In this document: positions 18,976 to 27,862 of the stretch, piece after piece
Position numbering within the stretch: position 1 is the first letter of the stretch
Layout of the letters: every line of letters starts with the position of its first letter
Assembly: GCA_963837025.1 (NCBI GenBank)
Contig: CAWILT010000001.1
Span: forward strand, 744,001 to 808,000
Direction of reading: 5' to 3'
Source of the DNA: JALZUV01 sp963837025
GTDB lineage: Bacteria; Pseudomonadota; Alphaproteobacteria; Rickettsiales; JALZUV01
DNA: 64,000 bases
Made by a program: the position numbers and the translations under genes
Notes under the pieces: generated by a model
Seen by the model: the letters and a program-made list of their open reading frames with translations, nothing else
The model's database searches: none
Told to the model about the DNA's origin: nothing

Positions 18976-19314
18976 ATGATTACGACCCCAAATATCAGCA
19001 TGAGTGACTCTGCCGCCAAACGCATCGCCTATTTATTGAGTGATGAACCTACCGGAACCTACTTCCGCATTGCAGTGGAAGGAGGTGGATGCTCTGGCTT
19101 TCAGTATCGTTTTGATTTTGATGCTGCTGCTATGGCAACCGATGATTTAGCCATTGAAAAACAAGGTGCTAAAGTGGTGATTGATACCACCTCGTTGCAA
19201 CTTGTTGAAGGCGCCGAGCTTGATTTTAAAACCGAATTAGTAGGTTCTGCCTTTGCACTTATCAACCCACAAGCTACCAGCGGCTGCGGCTGTGGCAATA
19301 GTTTCGCGCTTTAA
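18976..19314 (+). CDS. erpA: Iron-sulfur cluster insertion protein ErpA/IscA family
   Basis: A-type carrier that accepts Fe-S clusters and delivers them to apo-enzymes. The 112-residue protein has the three invariant cysteines of the HesB/IscA fold: Cys39 in GGGCSGFQY and Cys104/Cys106 in SGCGCGNSF. ErpA rather than IscA is the usual annotation for this dgt/xthA neighbourhood in Alphaproteobacteria, but the two cannot be separated from sequence alone. No isc or suf genes are nearby. xthA follows after 3 bp in the same operon. Confidence 0.93.
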   Translation: MITTPNISMSDSAAKRIAYLLSDEPTGTYFRIAVEGGGCSGFQYRFDFDAAAMATDDLAIEKQGAKVVIDTTSLQLVEGAELDFKTELVGSAFALINPQATSGCGCGNSFAL

Positions 19315-19317
19315 GTT

Positions 19318-20106
19318 ATGGTTAAAATCGCCACGTGGAATGTAAATTCTTTACGCCAACGCTTAAGCCACCTGCTGCAATGGTGCGATGATGCCTCGCC
19401 CGATATTATTCTGCTGCAAGAAACCAAAGTAACTGACGATCAATTTCCTACCATGGAGCTGGAAGAAAAAGGCTATAACCTCGCCTTTGCAGGGCAAAAA
19501 ACTTTCAACGGTGTAGCCATCCTCTCTAAATTTCCAATTGAAGATATTATTACTCAATTACCCGGTGATGAAGCGGATGACCATAAACGCTACATCGAAG
19601 CGGTCATCTCCACCGACAAAGGCGTAGTACGCGTAGCCAGCGTGTATGTTCCTAACGGCCAAGCGCCCGATTCCGACAAATTTCACTATAAAATGAAGTT
19701 TTTTGATCGCTTGTATGCTCACACTCAAACCCTTCTTAAACATGATGAACCTTTAGTAATGGGTGGCGACTATAACGTAGCCCCTTTGCCGATTGATGTA
19801 TTGCACCCCAAAGAGATGGATGGCCAAATTTGTTATCATCCGCACGAGCGCGCTAAGCTACGCGCTTATGCATATCTAGGCTTAACCGATGCTTATCGTA
19901 TGTTTCACCCCAATAAAGAGCACGCATTTAGCTGGTGGGATTATCGCGCAGGTGCATATGAAAAAAACGATGGCTATCGTATCGATCACCTAATGTTATC
20001 GGGCGAAGCGGCTGACCGCTGCATAGCCAGCGATATCGACACCACACCACGCAGTTGGGATAAACCCAGCGACCATACACCCGTTTGGTGCCAGCTAAAC
20101 CTGTAA
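19318..20106 (+). CDS. xthA: Exodeoxyribonuclease III
   Basis: Class II AP endonuclease / 3'-5' exonuclease of base excision repair. The 262-residue protein starts MVKIATWNVNSLRQRL and has the metal-binding Glu in LLQETKVTDDQFP, a SVYVPNGQ segment, the catalytic MGGDYNVAP (Asp, Asn) and the C-terminal YRIDHLMLSG and SDHTPVW with the catalytic His. It follows erpA by 3 bp and has no separate promoter visible. Its stop codon lies within the CTGTAAC that precedes the PHO-like repeats of the next gene. Confidence 0.96.
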   Translation: MVKIATWNVNSLRQRLSHLLQWCDDASPDIILLQETKVTDDQFPTMELEEKGYNLAFAGQKTFNGVAILSKFPIEDIITQLPGDEADDHKRYIEAVISTDKGVVRVASVYVPNGQAPDSDKFHYKMKFFDRLYAHTQTLLKHDEPLVMGGDYNVAPLPIDVLHPKEMDGQICYHPHERAKLRAYAYLGLTDAYRMFHPNKEHAFSWWDYRAGAYEKNDGYRIDHLMLSGEAADRCIASDIDTTPRSWDKPSDHTPVWCQLNL

Positions 20107-20135
20107 CTGTCACGATAGCGTCACAAAACTGCGTT
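20107..20135 (+). promoter_or_regulatory. Triple PHO-box-like repeat upstream of the 20175 gene
   Basis: Three 7-bp half-sites recur every 11 bp: CTGTCAC (20107-20113), GCGTCAC (20118-20124) and CTGCGTT (20129-20135), separated by GATA and AAAA. This is the direct-repeat architecture bound by PhoB/OmpR-family response regulators. A -10-like TTAATC lies at 20144-20149, and AAAAGG precedes the ATG at 20175. Related boxes precede the genes at 53937, 59665 and 61970. Confidence 0.6.
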
Positions 20136-20174
20136 ATGCTACCTTAATCAGATTTAATAAGAAAAGGTTACAGC

Positions 20175-21095
20175 ATGGGCACCCACGATGATACGCAGGA
20201 ACGGGAAACCAAAACCTTTTCCACGTGGGCGAAAAATACCTTTCGAATTGCAGATGCTACCGAATTTATTGAACATGAATTAAAACGTGCTGGTCGCAAC
20301 CATATTGAAGATAATGTACCCAGCCGCATCCACACCAAATCCGAACTTTATAGCGAAATAGGCTTGCGCGTCTCCAAAAATCAAAACACTGTTCGCGCTG
20401 AAAAAGGCGTGTCCGAGGCAATGAAATTTGCTAACTATATCAATCAATTATCGGATGAATCATTTATTTCGCTTATGGGTGATATTCAAATTTATCCACG
20501 CCCTGAACATTTAAGCACCCCCAATAAATTAGAAGCATGGGTAGAGCATGAGAAACAAACTACCAAAGCTAAAAAATGCATCGCACTACAATCTAAATAT
20601 GGCGATTCCGCACGCGATTCCAGCATTGGTAAAGGTGCTGCAACGGGTGCCGTCGCAGGAGCTGCGGGCGCGGTAATCGGTGCTGCGAGAGGCGCATTCG
20701 GTGGGGCAACCAATGGCATAGGCAAGGCATTTCGCAATCACGGCAATGATGGACTCGTATGGGCTATTCCCTATGCAGTCACGCATGCCCTTGGCAGAGG
20801 GTTAAAACGCGGGGCACAGTTTGCAGGTATTGCTGGTGCAGCGGGTGCCGCATGGGGTGTTAAAGGCGCTCGCGCCAGCGGCACTGATAAAACCCAAATG
20901 GCCGAGGTCTATGCCCGTGCCATGCGTATCGCCGATGAAAGCTTTATTGAGAAAAAACAAAGCAGCCCACACCCTATAGAAGAAGAAAAAACACCAAAAC
21001 TGTCTGAAGCGCTTAAAGAACAAAATATCCTCAGCCAAGCTGAAAGAATAACCCTCGCACGACAAAGCCAAAATAATAAAGTTGGGCGAAATTAA
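20175..21095 (+). CDS. Unrecognised glycine-zipper protein
   Basis: I do not recognise this 306-residue protein. It has no signal peptide. The N-terminal about 140 residues are charged and helical. Two Gly/Ala-rich zipper-like segments follow (about residues 155-185, GKGAATGAVAGAAGAVIGAA; and about 214-233, AQFAGIAGAAGAAWGVKGA), able to insert into or perforate membranes. The tail is charged and Glu/Lys-rich. AAAAGG lies 8 bases before the ATG. It has a PHO-like repeat upstream in common with three other unrecognised genes here, and overlaps the convergent rsmB stop by 4 bp. Confidence 0.7.
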   Translation: MGTHDDTQERETKTFSTWAKNTFRIADATEFIEHELKRAGRNHIEDNVPSRIHTKSELYSEIGLRVSKNQNTVRAEKGVSEAMKFANYINQLSDESFISLMGDIQIYPRPEHLSTPNKLEAWVEHEKQTTKAKKCIALQSKYGDSARDSSIGKGAATGAVAGAAGAVIGAARGAFGGATNGIGKAFRNHGNDGLVWAIPYAVTHALGRGLKRGAQFAGIAGAAGAAWGVKGARASGTDKTQMAEVYARAMRIADESFIEKKQSSPHPIEEEKTPKLSEALKEQNILSQAERITLARQSQNNKVGRN

Positions 21096-22315
21096 GCGCT
21101 AATTAGCGCGGCAAAAAATCCGTCCATCCCGCCCTTATCATCTAAATAATGCGGTAAACTACGATAATAGCCTTGCTTGGTAATCCAATAAGGCGGCACA
21201 TTTGCGGTGCCAGCTTTAAACGGAATAATACGCGAGGCATACGCTTCCATCTGCCCTTCGCCCTCTTCTTTTTGCAACGAGCAGGTTATATAAAGTAGCT
21301 TACCTTCAGGTGCTAGCCATGTTAGAGCCTTAGCCAGCAATTCGCGTTGAATCTCCACCAACCGCGCCACATCTTTAGGCGTGCGTTGATATAAAATTTC
21401 AGGGTGACGGCGCAAAGTGCCCGTAGCCGAACAGGGCGAATCCAACACAATAATATCGAATTTTTGTTGAGGTTGCCATTTCTTCAAATCGGCACAAATC
21501 ACCTCTGCCGATAATGCATTATGCGCCAAATTTTCTTTCAAACGCTTTAAACGATTGGCCGATATATCCACAGCCGTTACATTCGCGCCCGCTGCGGCCA
21601 ACTGCATGGTTTTACCCCCTGGTGCCGCGCACGCATCCAGCACGCGCAAACCCTTCACATCACCCAATAATTTGACGGGGATTGAAGCCGCCACATCTTG
21701 TGCCCAGCCTGTGCCCTCTAGCTCGGCAAAGCCCACGCCTTTAGGCAGGCGTTGCGTGCCACCCGCCAATAGCTCAGCTTGCGGCAAAGGTTGCGACCAT
21801 GTCACATCCAGTGGCGGCTCGTGCAAATGATGCGCGGCAAATTGCTCGGTAATTTTGCGGCCATGGGCGGCCACCCAATTTTCCCACAGCCAAGGCGGGG
21901 TTGCGTCTTTAGCCGTGAGTATGATGGTGTCTTTATCATCTGCAATTTTTTTGAGCACTGCATTAACAAGCCCCTTCATTTTAGGAAACTTATATTTTGC
22001 CAACTCAACACTCGTATTGACCGCAGCATGCACGGGTGTTTCTAACAGCAAAATCTGCGCCATACCTAAATAAAGGCAACAGGTAATATCAAATCGTGAG
22101 GCATCTAGCGGGTTATCGAGGTAGCGTGTGAGCAACCCATCAAATGCCAGTTTATAGCGCAGCACCGTTTTAGCCTGTCGATAGGCCAAACCCTTATCCG
22201 AATCAGCAAGCTTAGGCAACTCATCCATTGCGGCATCTAATGTTTTATTTTGCTTTAACACCGCATGTAAAAGTTCATGCGCTGCCAGCCTACTATCCAT
22301 TCCCGATTGAGCCAT
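21092..22315 (-). CDS. rsmB: 16S rRNA (cytosine-967-C5) methyltransferase
   Basis: RsmB methylates C967 of 16S rRNA with S-adenosylmethionine. The 407-residue protein has an N-terminal NusB-like RNA-binding domain (about residues 1-130, RLAAHELLHAVLKQNKTLD). The Rossmann methyltransferase domain has the SAM motif VLDACAAPGGKTMQLAA, the catalytic cysteine in LDSPCSATGTLRRHPEI and the second cysteine in YITCSLQKEEGE. Convergent with the 20175 gene (4 bp overlap). Confidence 0.94.
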   Translation of the reverse strand: MAQSGMDSRLAAHELLHAVLKQNKTLDAAMDELPKLADSDKGLAYRQAKTVLRYKLAFDGLLTRYLDNPLDASRFDITCCLYLGMAQILLLETPVHAAVNTSVELAKYKFPKMKGLVNAVLKKIADDKDTIILTAKDATPPWLWENWVAAHGRKITEQFAAHHLHEPPLDVTWSQPLPQAELLAGGTQRLPKGVGFAELEGTGWAQDVAASIPVKLLGDVKGLRVLDACAAPGGKTMQLAAAGANVTAVDISANRLKRLKENLAHNALSAEVICADLKKWQPQQKFDIIVLDSPCSATGTLRRHPEILYQRTPKDVARLVEIQRELLAKALTWLAPEGKLLYITCSLQKEEGEGQMEAYASRIIPFKAGTANVPPYWITKQGYYRSLPHYLDDKGGMDGFFAALISA

Positions 22316-22399
22316 AAAGCGTTCTGTAACAGATAATGCACGAATTACTTATTCTTTTTTTATACATTTTAAACTACATTAAATGCTGGAGAATATATT

Positions 22400-22576
22400 A
22401 TGGATGACCCGCAAACCGCAATGAAGGCGCAAAAAGCCAGTGAAAAAACGCAAGCCGAAATTGAGCGTCAACAGAAACATCCAACGCTAAAAGAAAAAGA
22501 GCATGGCGGCCCTAAAGGCCCCGAACCCACCCGATTTGGCGATTGGGAAGTAGCAGGCCGCTGCACCGATTTTTAA
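22400..22576 (+). CDS. DUF1674 protein (SdhAF4-like)
   Basis: A 58-residue protein that ends with the DUF1674 signature GGPKGPEPTRFGDWEVAGRCTDF split across its last 23 residues. The mitochondrial member, SdhAF4/Sdh8, binds flavinylated succinate dehydrogenase subunit A during assembly, and bacterial members are presumed to help SDH assembly too. The N-terminus is charged and helical (MDDPQTAMKAQKASEKTQAE). GGAG stands 8 bases before the ATG. It is divergent from rsmB and convergent with the M15 peptidase gene. Confidence 0.88.
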   Translation: MDDPQTAMKAQKASEKTQAEIERQQKHPTLKEKEHGGPKGPEPTRFGDWEVAGRCTDF

Positions 22577-22590
22577 ATCGCAATTTAATA

Positions 22591-23193
22591 TTACCAACGT
22601 CGCGGTCGTCCGGTGTCCACATGCACAAAGTTACTCGATTTATAATACCCTACGCCGCCAAGACCATAACTTAGGGCTTTATCGCGCACATCAATAAGCG
22701 GAATATCAGGGATTCTAAAATCCATCGCTTTGCCCAAAATATGCTGACTGTTTTTTGCCACTTTTCGCCCCATGCTGCGTAGCATTTCATTACTTCGCTT
22801 GGATCGATGGCCAGAGATAACTTCAATCACACTGGTCGCATCCAAATCATCATAAATTCGATGTACAATCATAAATAATTCGGGATCCATTTTAGTAACA
22901 TGTCCATCACGATGATCGCGCAGAAAATGGTTCAATTTATCTAAACCCTCCGGCAAATAAGCACCATCTTTCCAAAATGCGACATCAATTTCTTCACCTG
23001 TATTGATAGATTTTAAGCGCAGCCTCTTTTTTGGTAACGATGGTACTAAAGCTTCATTTTTAACTTTACCATGAGCGGCTTTTATGGGCGCTTGGTTAGT
23101 TTGCGCGGCGAATCCATTTGGTGCACTTAACCCAAAAATAAACAACGATATAATTACTAATGCACTATTCAAATTTTGTAATTTAAAAAGCAT
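22591..23193 (-). CDS. DUF882 / M15-type murein endopeptidase
   Basis: Exported zinc peptidase of the YcbK/MepK (DUF882, M15A-like) family, which cleaves peptide crosslinks in peptidoglycan. The 200-residue protein has a signal peptide (residues about 1-29, ending NGFAA-Q) and a C-terminal domain with ISGHRSKRSNEML, the metal-binding HILGKAMDF (His and Asp) and a second His in FVHVDTGRPRRW. It begins 2 bp after the L,D-transpeptidase gene, the usual pairing: one makes 3-3 crosslinks and the other can open them. Confidence 0.9.
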   Translation of the reverse strand: MLFKLQNLNSALVIISLFIFGLSAPNGFAAQTNQAPIKAAHGKVKNEALVPSLPKKRLRLKSINTGEEIDVAFWKDGAYLPEGLDKLNHFLRDHRDGHVTKMDPELFMIVHRIYDDLDATSVIEVISGHRSKRSNEMLRSMGRKVAKNSQHILGKAMDFRIPDIPLIDVRDKALSYGLGGVGYYKSSNFVHVDTGRPRRW

Positions 23194-23195
23194 GT

Positions 23196-25010
23196 TTAAA
23201 TTTCTCCTTCCTGCCTTTTCAACGCCTGAATAAGCTTTTTATCACGGCCATAAATGTCATTTTCAAAACGCGTATTCCCTTCATCGTCAATCCATGCTGT
23301 CATATAGGTTATATGCACCGGAATTTGTGTTTTAAGCGGATGAATCTCTGTTTTTAAATTGGTTCCCTTTGCCGAGAATTTTTCGCGCGCTTGGGATGCT
23401 GATAAATCACTGTTACCCTCCAATAAAAATGCAGCCATATCTTCACGTTTTTCAACGCGAATACATCCTGAACTCAAAGCGCGCGTATCTTCATCAAATA
23501 AAGACCGATTCGATGTATCATGCATATAAATCGCATAATCATTTTCAATCGAAAAACGAACCATACCTAACGCATTATCCGGCCCCGGCTTCTGACGAAA
23601 ACGATAAGGCGGAAAGTCAGAATCTGTTAAGGAGCTGATAGATAAGCTAGACCACGGAACTAATTGATCCCCATTATAAATTTCATAACCTAGCGATTCA
23701 ATCACGCTTGGATCAGCTTTAATTTTATCTAATAAATAACGGTGAGCAATGGAGTGTGGAACCGTCCAATCAGGATAAAATTTAACATCCGTAATCTTGC
23801 TGCTAAAAGCGGGAGTCTGATGCGCCACTTTACCAATAATTGTAGGGCTATCAATCACTACCTTATCATCTTCAACCGCACGCACATAAAATCCGGCGAT
23901 ATTATTAAAGACATATTTCTGCCCTAAATCTTCAGGCAACCAGCGCCAACGCTCCATCGCCAATTCAATTTGCATAATGCGATCAGCCAAAGGCGTGTTT
24001 AAATCGCGAATGGTCTCTGAGCCAATAATTCCATCTTCCACTGCTCCACTCGTTTTTTGAAATGCACGCACTGCTTTTTGTGTGAATGCTCCATATAACG
24101 TTGGATCATCTTCAAAACCATAGCGTTTTGACTCAGTTTTTTGTGTTTTGGATTGTTCGGATAGGGGTGAATCCATAGAGGCTTTATGATCATTTCGTTT
24201 TTCCTTGGCGCGTTGCACCAAATTTGCAAAAGCCTCCTTTTGCCCGCTTAGCTTACCTAATAATTGCATCCGTTCACGGATTACAGGCATACGCGGGTCT
24301 TTATCACCTGGCTTGATAACACCTTCTTCCGGTATAGTTTCAAAATTACCCGCCTGTTGTTGCAAATCGCGATACTGTGCAAGAGACTGCCGTAACATAG
24401 TATAATCTTTATGATTCGGCGAAAAACTCTGGAATGTTTTAGCAATATCTGAAGGTTGCGATTGCTGAATAATTCGCGCTAAACGTTCCCCATAATTTTT
24501 TTCTTGTGGTAACAAAAATAATAACGGAAAAATTTCAGTAGGTTGCGAACGCCCAATCGACAAATCTCGAATGTAATGTAATAGCGCATTTGTTATCTGA
24601 ATATCGTGCGCGGCTATGGTTTTAACATTTATATTAGCAGGTAAATTAGCAAGTTTTTTTAACGCGTAATCATTGGGATTTAAGCCTTCTAATGTGGCAT
24701 TTTCAACCGCCACCAAAAAGGGATTAATATCGCGCTTCCATTTTGCATCATCATCAAACCAAACGGATTCAAAATTTCTATCTGTATAAAAATTGCGCAA
24801 CGCTTCACGTTGCCATTCGCCTACAACTGCGCGTTTATCACTTGCAGCATTAATCGCCATTCTAATAGCATTTTCATAAGGGGATAAATTCTGCTCAACC
24901 TGCGCTATTGCTAGCTTGGCATTAGCAACATCAGCAACAGCAGGATACGTATTGAAAGAGCATAGTAAAATAGATGCTAAGAGCGATAGTTTGATTTTTT
25001 GAATGGTCAT
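23196..25010 (-). CDS. L,D-transpeptidase, YcbB/LdtD type
   Basis: Periplasmic enzyme forming meso-DAP to meso-DAP (3-3) peptidoglycan crosslinks. The 604-residue protein has a signal peptide (about residues 1-26) and an YcbB-type scaffold domain. A peptidoglycan-binding domain of about 60 residues follows (LYGAFTQKAVRAFQKTSGAVEDG). The YkuD catalytic domain has the nucleophile Cys516 in SSGCIRVEKRED and an upstream catalytic His in YMHDTSNRSLF. AAGGA precedes the ATG. It forms an operon with the DUF882 peptidase and is divergent from trmD. Confidence 0.92.
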   Translation of the reverse strand: MTIQKIKLSLLASILLCSFNTYPAVADVANAKLAIAQVEQNLSPYENAIRMAINAASDKRAVVGEWQREALRNFYTDRNFESVWFDDDAKWKRDINPFLVAVENATLEGLNPNDYALKKLANLPANINVKTIAAHDIQITNALLHYIRDLSIGRSQPTEIFPLLFLLPQEKNYGERLARIIQQSQPSDIAKTFQSFSPNHKDYTMLRQSLAQYRDLQQQAGNFETIPEEGVIKPGDKDPRMPVIRERMQLLGKLSGQKEAFANLVQRAKEKRNDHKASMDSPLSEQSKTQKTESKRYGFEDDPTLYGAFTQKAVRAFQKTSGAVEDGIIGSETIRDLNTPLADRIMQIELAMERWRWLPEDLGQKYVFNNIAGFYVRAVEDDKVVIDSPTIIGKVAHQTPAFSSKITDVKFYPDWTVPHSIAHRYLLDKIKADPSVIESLGYEIYNGDQLVPWSSLSISSLTDSDFPPYRFRQKPGPDNALGMVRFSIENDYAIYMHDTSNRSLFDEDTRALSSGCIRVEKREDMAAFLLEGNSDLSASQAREKFSAKGTNLKTEIHPLKTQIPVHITYMTAWIDDEGNTRFENDIYGRDKKLIQALKRQEGEI

Positions 25011-25135
25011 TTTATTCCTTATGTTATCTCACAAATAATGCGGATTAGTGCATAAACAGACCATAAGTTATTGAATAAAATCTGAAAGGATTAAAAAATC
25101 GCTTGCACCCTTTTATTTGGCTCATACCATTAGGC

Positions 25136-25861
25136 ATGCGTGTTACCCTACTCACCCTATTCCCCGAGCTTTTTCCCGGCACATTAGGTCATTCTGTTAT
25201 TGGTCGGGGTTTAACTGATGGCTTATGGAACTTAAATACGGTCAATATTCGCGATTATGCAACTGGCAAACATGCTAATGTTGATGATACACCCTATGGT
25301 GGCGGCGCGGGTATGCTCATGCGCGCTGATGTGCTGGGCAATGCGATTGAATCGATTAACCCGCGCGGCAAGCTTATTTATCTGTCGCCTCGCGGTGTGC
25401 CATTAACCCAAGCTAAAGCCGCACAATTGGCAACCGAGCCTGCTCTAACCCTTATTTGCGGGCGTTTTGAAGGTATTGATCAGCGTGTAATTGATTATTA
25501 TGATATCGAAGAAATCTCCATTGGCGATTATGTGCTTGCCGGTGGTGAAGCAGCCGCACAAGTATTACTCGAAGCCGTTTTACGCCTCATTCCCAATATA
25601 TTGGGCGAAAATGCGAGTGTGGAGGAAGAAAGTTTTGCGCTAAACACCGAATACGCTGGACTCCTTGAATATCCGCATTATACTAAACCCCCTTCATGGA
25701 ACGATTTAACCGTGCCTGAGGTGTTAACATCGGGTCATCACGCCAATATAAAAAAATGGCGCAAAACCCAAGCAGAAAATTTGACTAAACAGCGCAGGCC
25801 TGATATGTGGCTTCGCTTGACAACGAAAGAGGCACGCGATGAACCTATTGCAGAAGATTGA
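25136..25861 (+). CDS. trmD: tRNA (guanine-37-N1) methyltransferase
   Basis: TrmD methylates G37 of tRNAs with CNG anticodon contexts, preventing +1 frameshifting. I chose the ATG at 25136 (MRVTLLTLFPELFPG), the family N-terminus; the frame extends to a TTG at 25103. The 241-residue SPOUT protein has the trefoil-knot motifs LIYLSPRGVPLTQ, LICGRFEGIDQRV and IEEISIGDYVLAGGE. The usual upstream rimM and rpsP are not adjacent. Its end overlaps rplS by 23 bp. Confidence 0.96.
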   Translation: MRVTLLTLFPELFPGTLGHSVIGRGLTDGLWNLNTVNIRDYATGKHANVDDTPYGGGAGMLMRADVLGNAIESINPRGKLIYLSPRGVPLTQAKAAQLATEPALTLICGRFEGIDQRVIDYYDIEEISIGDYVLAGGEAAAQVLLEAVLRLIPNILGENASVEEESFALNTEYAGLLEYPHYTKPPSWNDLTVPEVLTSGHHANIKKWRKTQAENLTKQRRPDMWLRLTTKEARDEPIAED

Positions 25862-26291
25862 AAACGACCACCTACAAAGCATTACCGAAGGTAAAGAAAT
25901 ACCTGTATTTGCTGCAGGTGATACCGTGCGCGTTAACTTCCGTATCGTTGAAGGTACTAACGAGCGTGTGCAGGCTTTTGAAGGCCTTGTTATCGCCCGT
26001 AAAAACCGTGGTTTAGCCTCTAGCTTCGTGGTTCGCAAACTTAGCCATGGCGAAGGGGTGGAGCGTATTTTCCCACTTTATTCACCACGTATTGAAAGCC
26101 TCGAAGTCATTCGTCGCGGTGCTGTGCGTCGTGCCAAACTTTACTATCTACGTGGTCGCACCGGTAAATCTGCACGTATTGCTGAAAAGAAAGATTACCG
26201 CAACACGAACACGGTTAAGAAAACGCGCGAAGAGCGTCAGGCAGCAAAAGCCGCTAAAGTTTCAGCGAAGGCAGCGAAAAAAGAAGCTTAG
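25839..26291 (+). CDS. rplS: 50S ribosomal protein L19
   Basis: L19 sits at the 30S-50S interface. The 150-residue protein has the conserved core FAAGDTVRVNFRIVEG, RVQAFEGLVIARKNRG and ERIFPLYSPRIESLEVIRRG, then RAKLYYLRGRTGKSARI. A Lys/Ala-rich tail of about 30 residues extends beyond the usual end. The ATG follows AAAGAGG within the end of trmD, so translation of the two is coupled by a 23-bp overlap. Confidence 0.97.
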   Translation: MNLLQKIENDHLQSITEGKEIPVFAAGDTVRVNFRIVEGTNERVQAFEGLVIARKNRGLASSFVVRKLSHGEGVERIFPLYSPRIESLEVIRRGAVRRAKLYYLRGRTGKSARIAEKKDYRNTNTVKKTREERQAAKAAKVSAKAAKKEA

Positions 26292-26380
26292 ATTTCCTAA
26301 GTTTTCCCTCTCGCAGTTTGAAATAATCTAATCAAGATTCCGCATCTTATCTTCGTTTATGCGGGGTGAAAGAACGAATC

Positions 26381-27790
26381 ATGACGGCTCAAACCTTATT
26401 CGATAAAATCTGGCAAAATCATCTCGTGCAGCAAAGCGATGATGGCGTTGCATTACTCTATATCGATCGCCATCTCGTGCATGAAGTAACCAGCCCCCAA
26501 GCGTTTGAAGGCCTACGTATGAATGGCCGTAAGGTGCGTGCACCCGAAGCAACGCTTGCTGTGGCTGATCATAACGTTCCCACCACTGCCGATCGCCTAG
26601 AAGGCATTAAAGATGAAACATCGCGCATTCAAGTCGAAACGCTAGCCAATAATTGCGCTGAATTTGGCATTCGCTATTTTGATATGTCTGACGCGCGGCA
26701 AGGTGTGGTGCATATTGTAGGGCCCGAACAAGGCTTTACCCTACCCGGCACCACCATTGTTTGCGGCGATTCGCACACATCGACCCATGGCGCATTTGGC
26801 GCATTAGCATTTGGCATCGGCACGTCAGAAGTGGAGCATGTGCTCGCCACCCAAACCCTCATTCAAAAACGTGCAAAAAATATGCGTATCACCGTTGAAG
26901 GCACCCCGAATGAAGGCATCACCGCCAAAGACATCACATTGGCCGTAATTGGACTAATCGGCACCGCTGGCGGTACAGGCTATGTAATTGAATATGCAGG
27001 CCAAGCCATTCGCGATTTGTCAATGGAAGGCCGTATGACAGTTTGTAATATGTCAATCGAAGCAGGCGCGCGTGCAGGCCTCATTGCACCCGATGAAACC
27101 ACCTTCGCTTATCTCAAAGGCCGCCCAATGGCTCCAAGTGGCAGCGATTGGGAAAAGGCAATAGCCTATTGGCGCACCCTACCTTCCGATGAAAGCGCGT
27201 TTTACGATAAAGAAGTAACGTTGAATGCAGCCGACATTGCACCGCAAGTAACATGGGGCACTAGCCCGCAAGATGTTTTGCCCATTACGGCAAATGTGCC
27301 AAACCCAGCCGACCAAATTGACCCCGTCAAACGCGCCGCGCTTGAACGCTCACTGGCTTATATTGGGTTAAAAGCCGGTGAGAAATTAAATGAAGTGCCG
27401 GTAGATAAAGTGTTCATCGGATCATGCACCAACGGACGAATTGAAGATATGCGTGCCGCAGCCGCCGTTGCTAAAGGCCGCAAGGTGGCCAGCAATATCA
27501 CCCTCGCGATGGTCGTGCCCGGCTCTGGTTTAGTGAAAAAACAAGCAGAAGCCGAAGGCCTGGATAAAATTTTTACCGATGCAGGTTTCGAATGGCGCGA
27601 GGCAGGCTGCTCCATGTGCTTAGCGATGAATGACGATTACTTACAGCCAGGCGAACGTTGTGCCTCCACTTCAAACCGTAATTTTGAAGGCCGTCAAGGC
27701 AAAGGCGGACGCACCCATTTAATGAGCCCCGCCATGGCCGCCGCCGCCGCGGTTACTGGCCATCTAACCGATATTCGCGAGCTTGCCTAA
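26381..27790 (+). CDS. leuC: 3-isopropylmalate dehydratase large subunit
   Basis: LeuC with LeuD isomerises 2- to 3-isopropylmalate in leucine synthesis, using a [4Fe-4S] cluster. From the ATG at 26381 (MTAQTLFDKIWQNHLV) it is 469 residues, normal for the family; a GTG at 26366 would add five residues. Cluster cysteines are seen in VFIGSCTNGRIEDMR and GCSMCLAMN, and the substrate region in VCGDSHTSTHGAFGALAFGIG. leuD does not follow. A CCGCAT/ATGCGG hairpin (26340-26364) lies just upstream; it may belong to the rplS 3' end or the leuC leader. Confidence 0.97.
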   Translation: MTAQTLFDKIWQNHLVQQSDDGVALLYIDRHLVHEVTSPQAFEGLRMNGRKVRAPEATLAVADHNVPTTADRLEGIKDETSRIQVETLANNCAEFGIRYFDMSDARQGVVHIVGPEQGFTLPGTTIVCGDSHTSTHGAFGALAFGIGTSEVEHVLATQTLIQKRAKNMRITVEGTPNEGITAKDITLAVIGLIGTAGGTGYVIEYAGQAIRDLSMEGRMTVCNMSIEAGARAGLIAPDETTFAYLKGRPMAPSGSDWEKAIAYWRTLPSDESAFYDKEVTLNAADIAPQVTWGTSPQDVLPITANVPNPADQIDPVKRAALERSLAYIGLKAGEKLNEVPVDKVFIGSCTNGRIEDMRAAAAVAKGRKVASNITLAMVVPGSGLVKKQAEAEGLDKIFTDAGFEWREAGCSMCLAMNDDYLQPGERCASTSNRNFEGRQGKGGRTHLMSPAMAAAAAVTGHLTDIRELA

Positions 27791-27862
27791 ATTTAGCCCC
27801 TTCCGGCATGCTCCAACTTTGTTATCCTGTTAAATATAGGCTCACAAACCTGCGAGAAAAAT

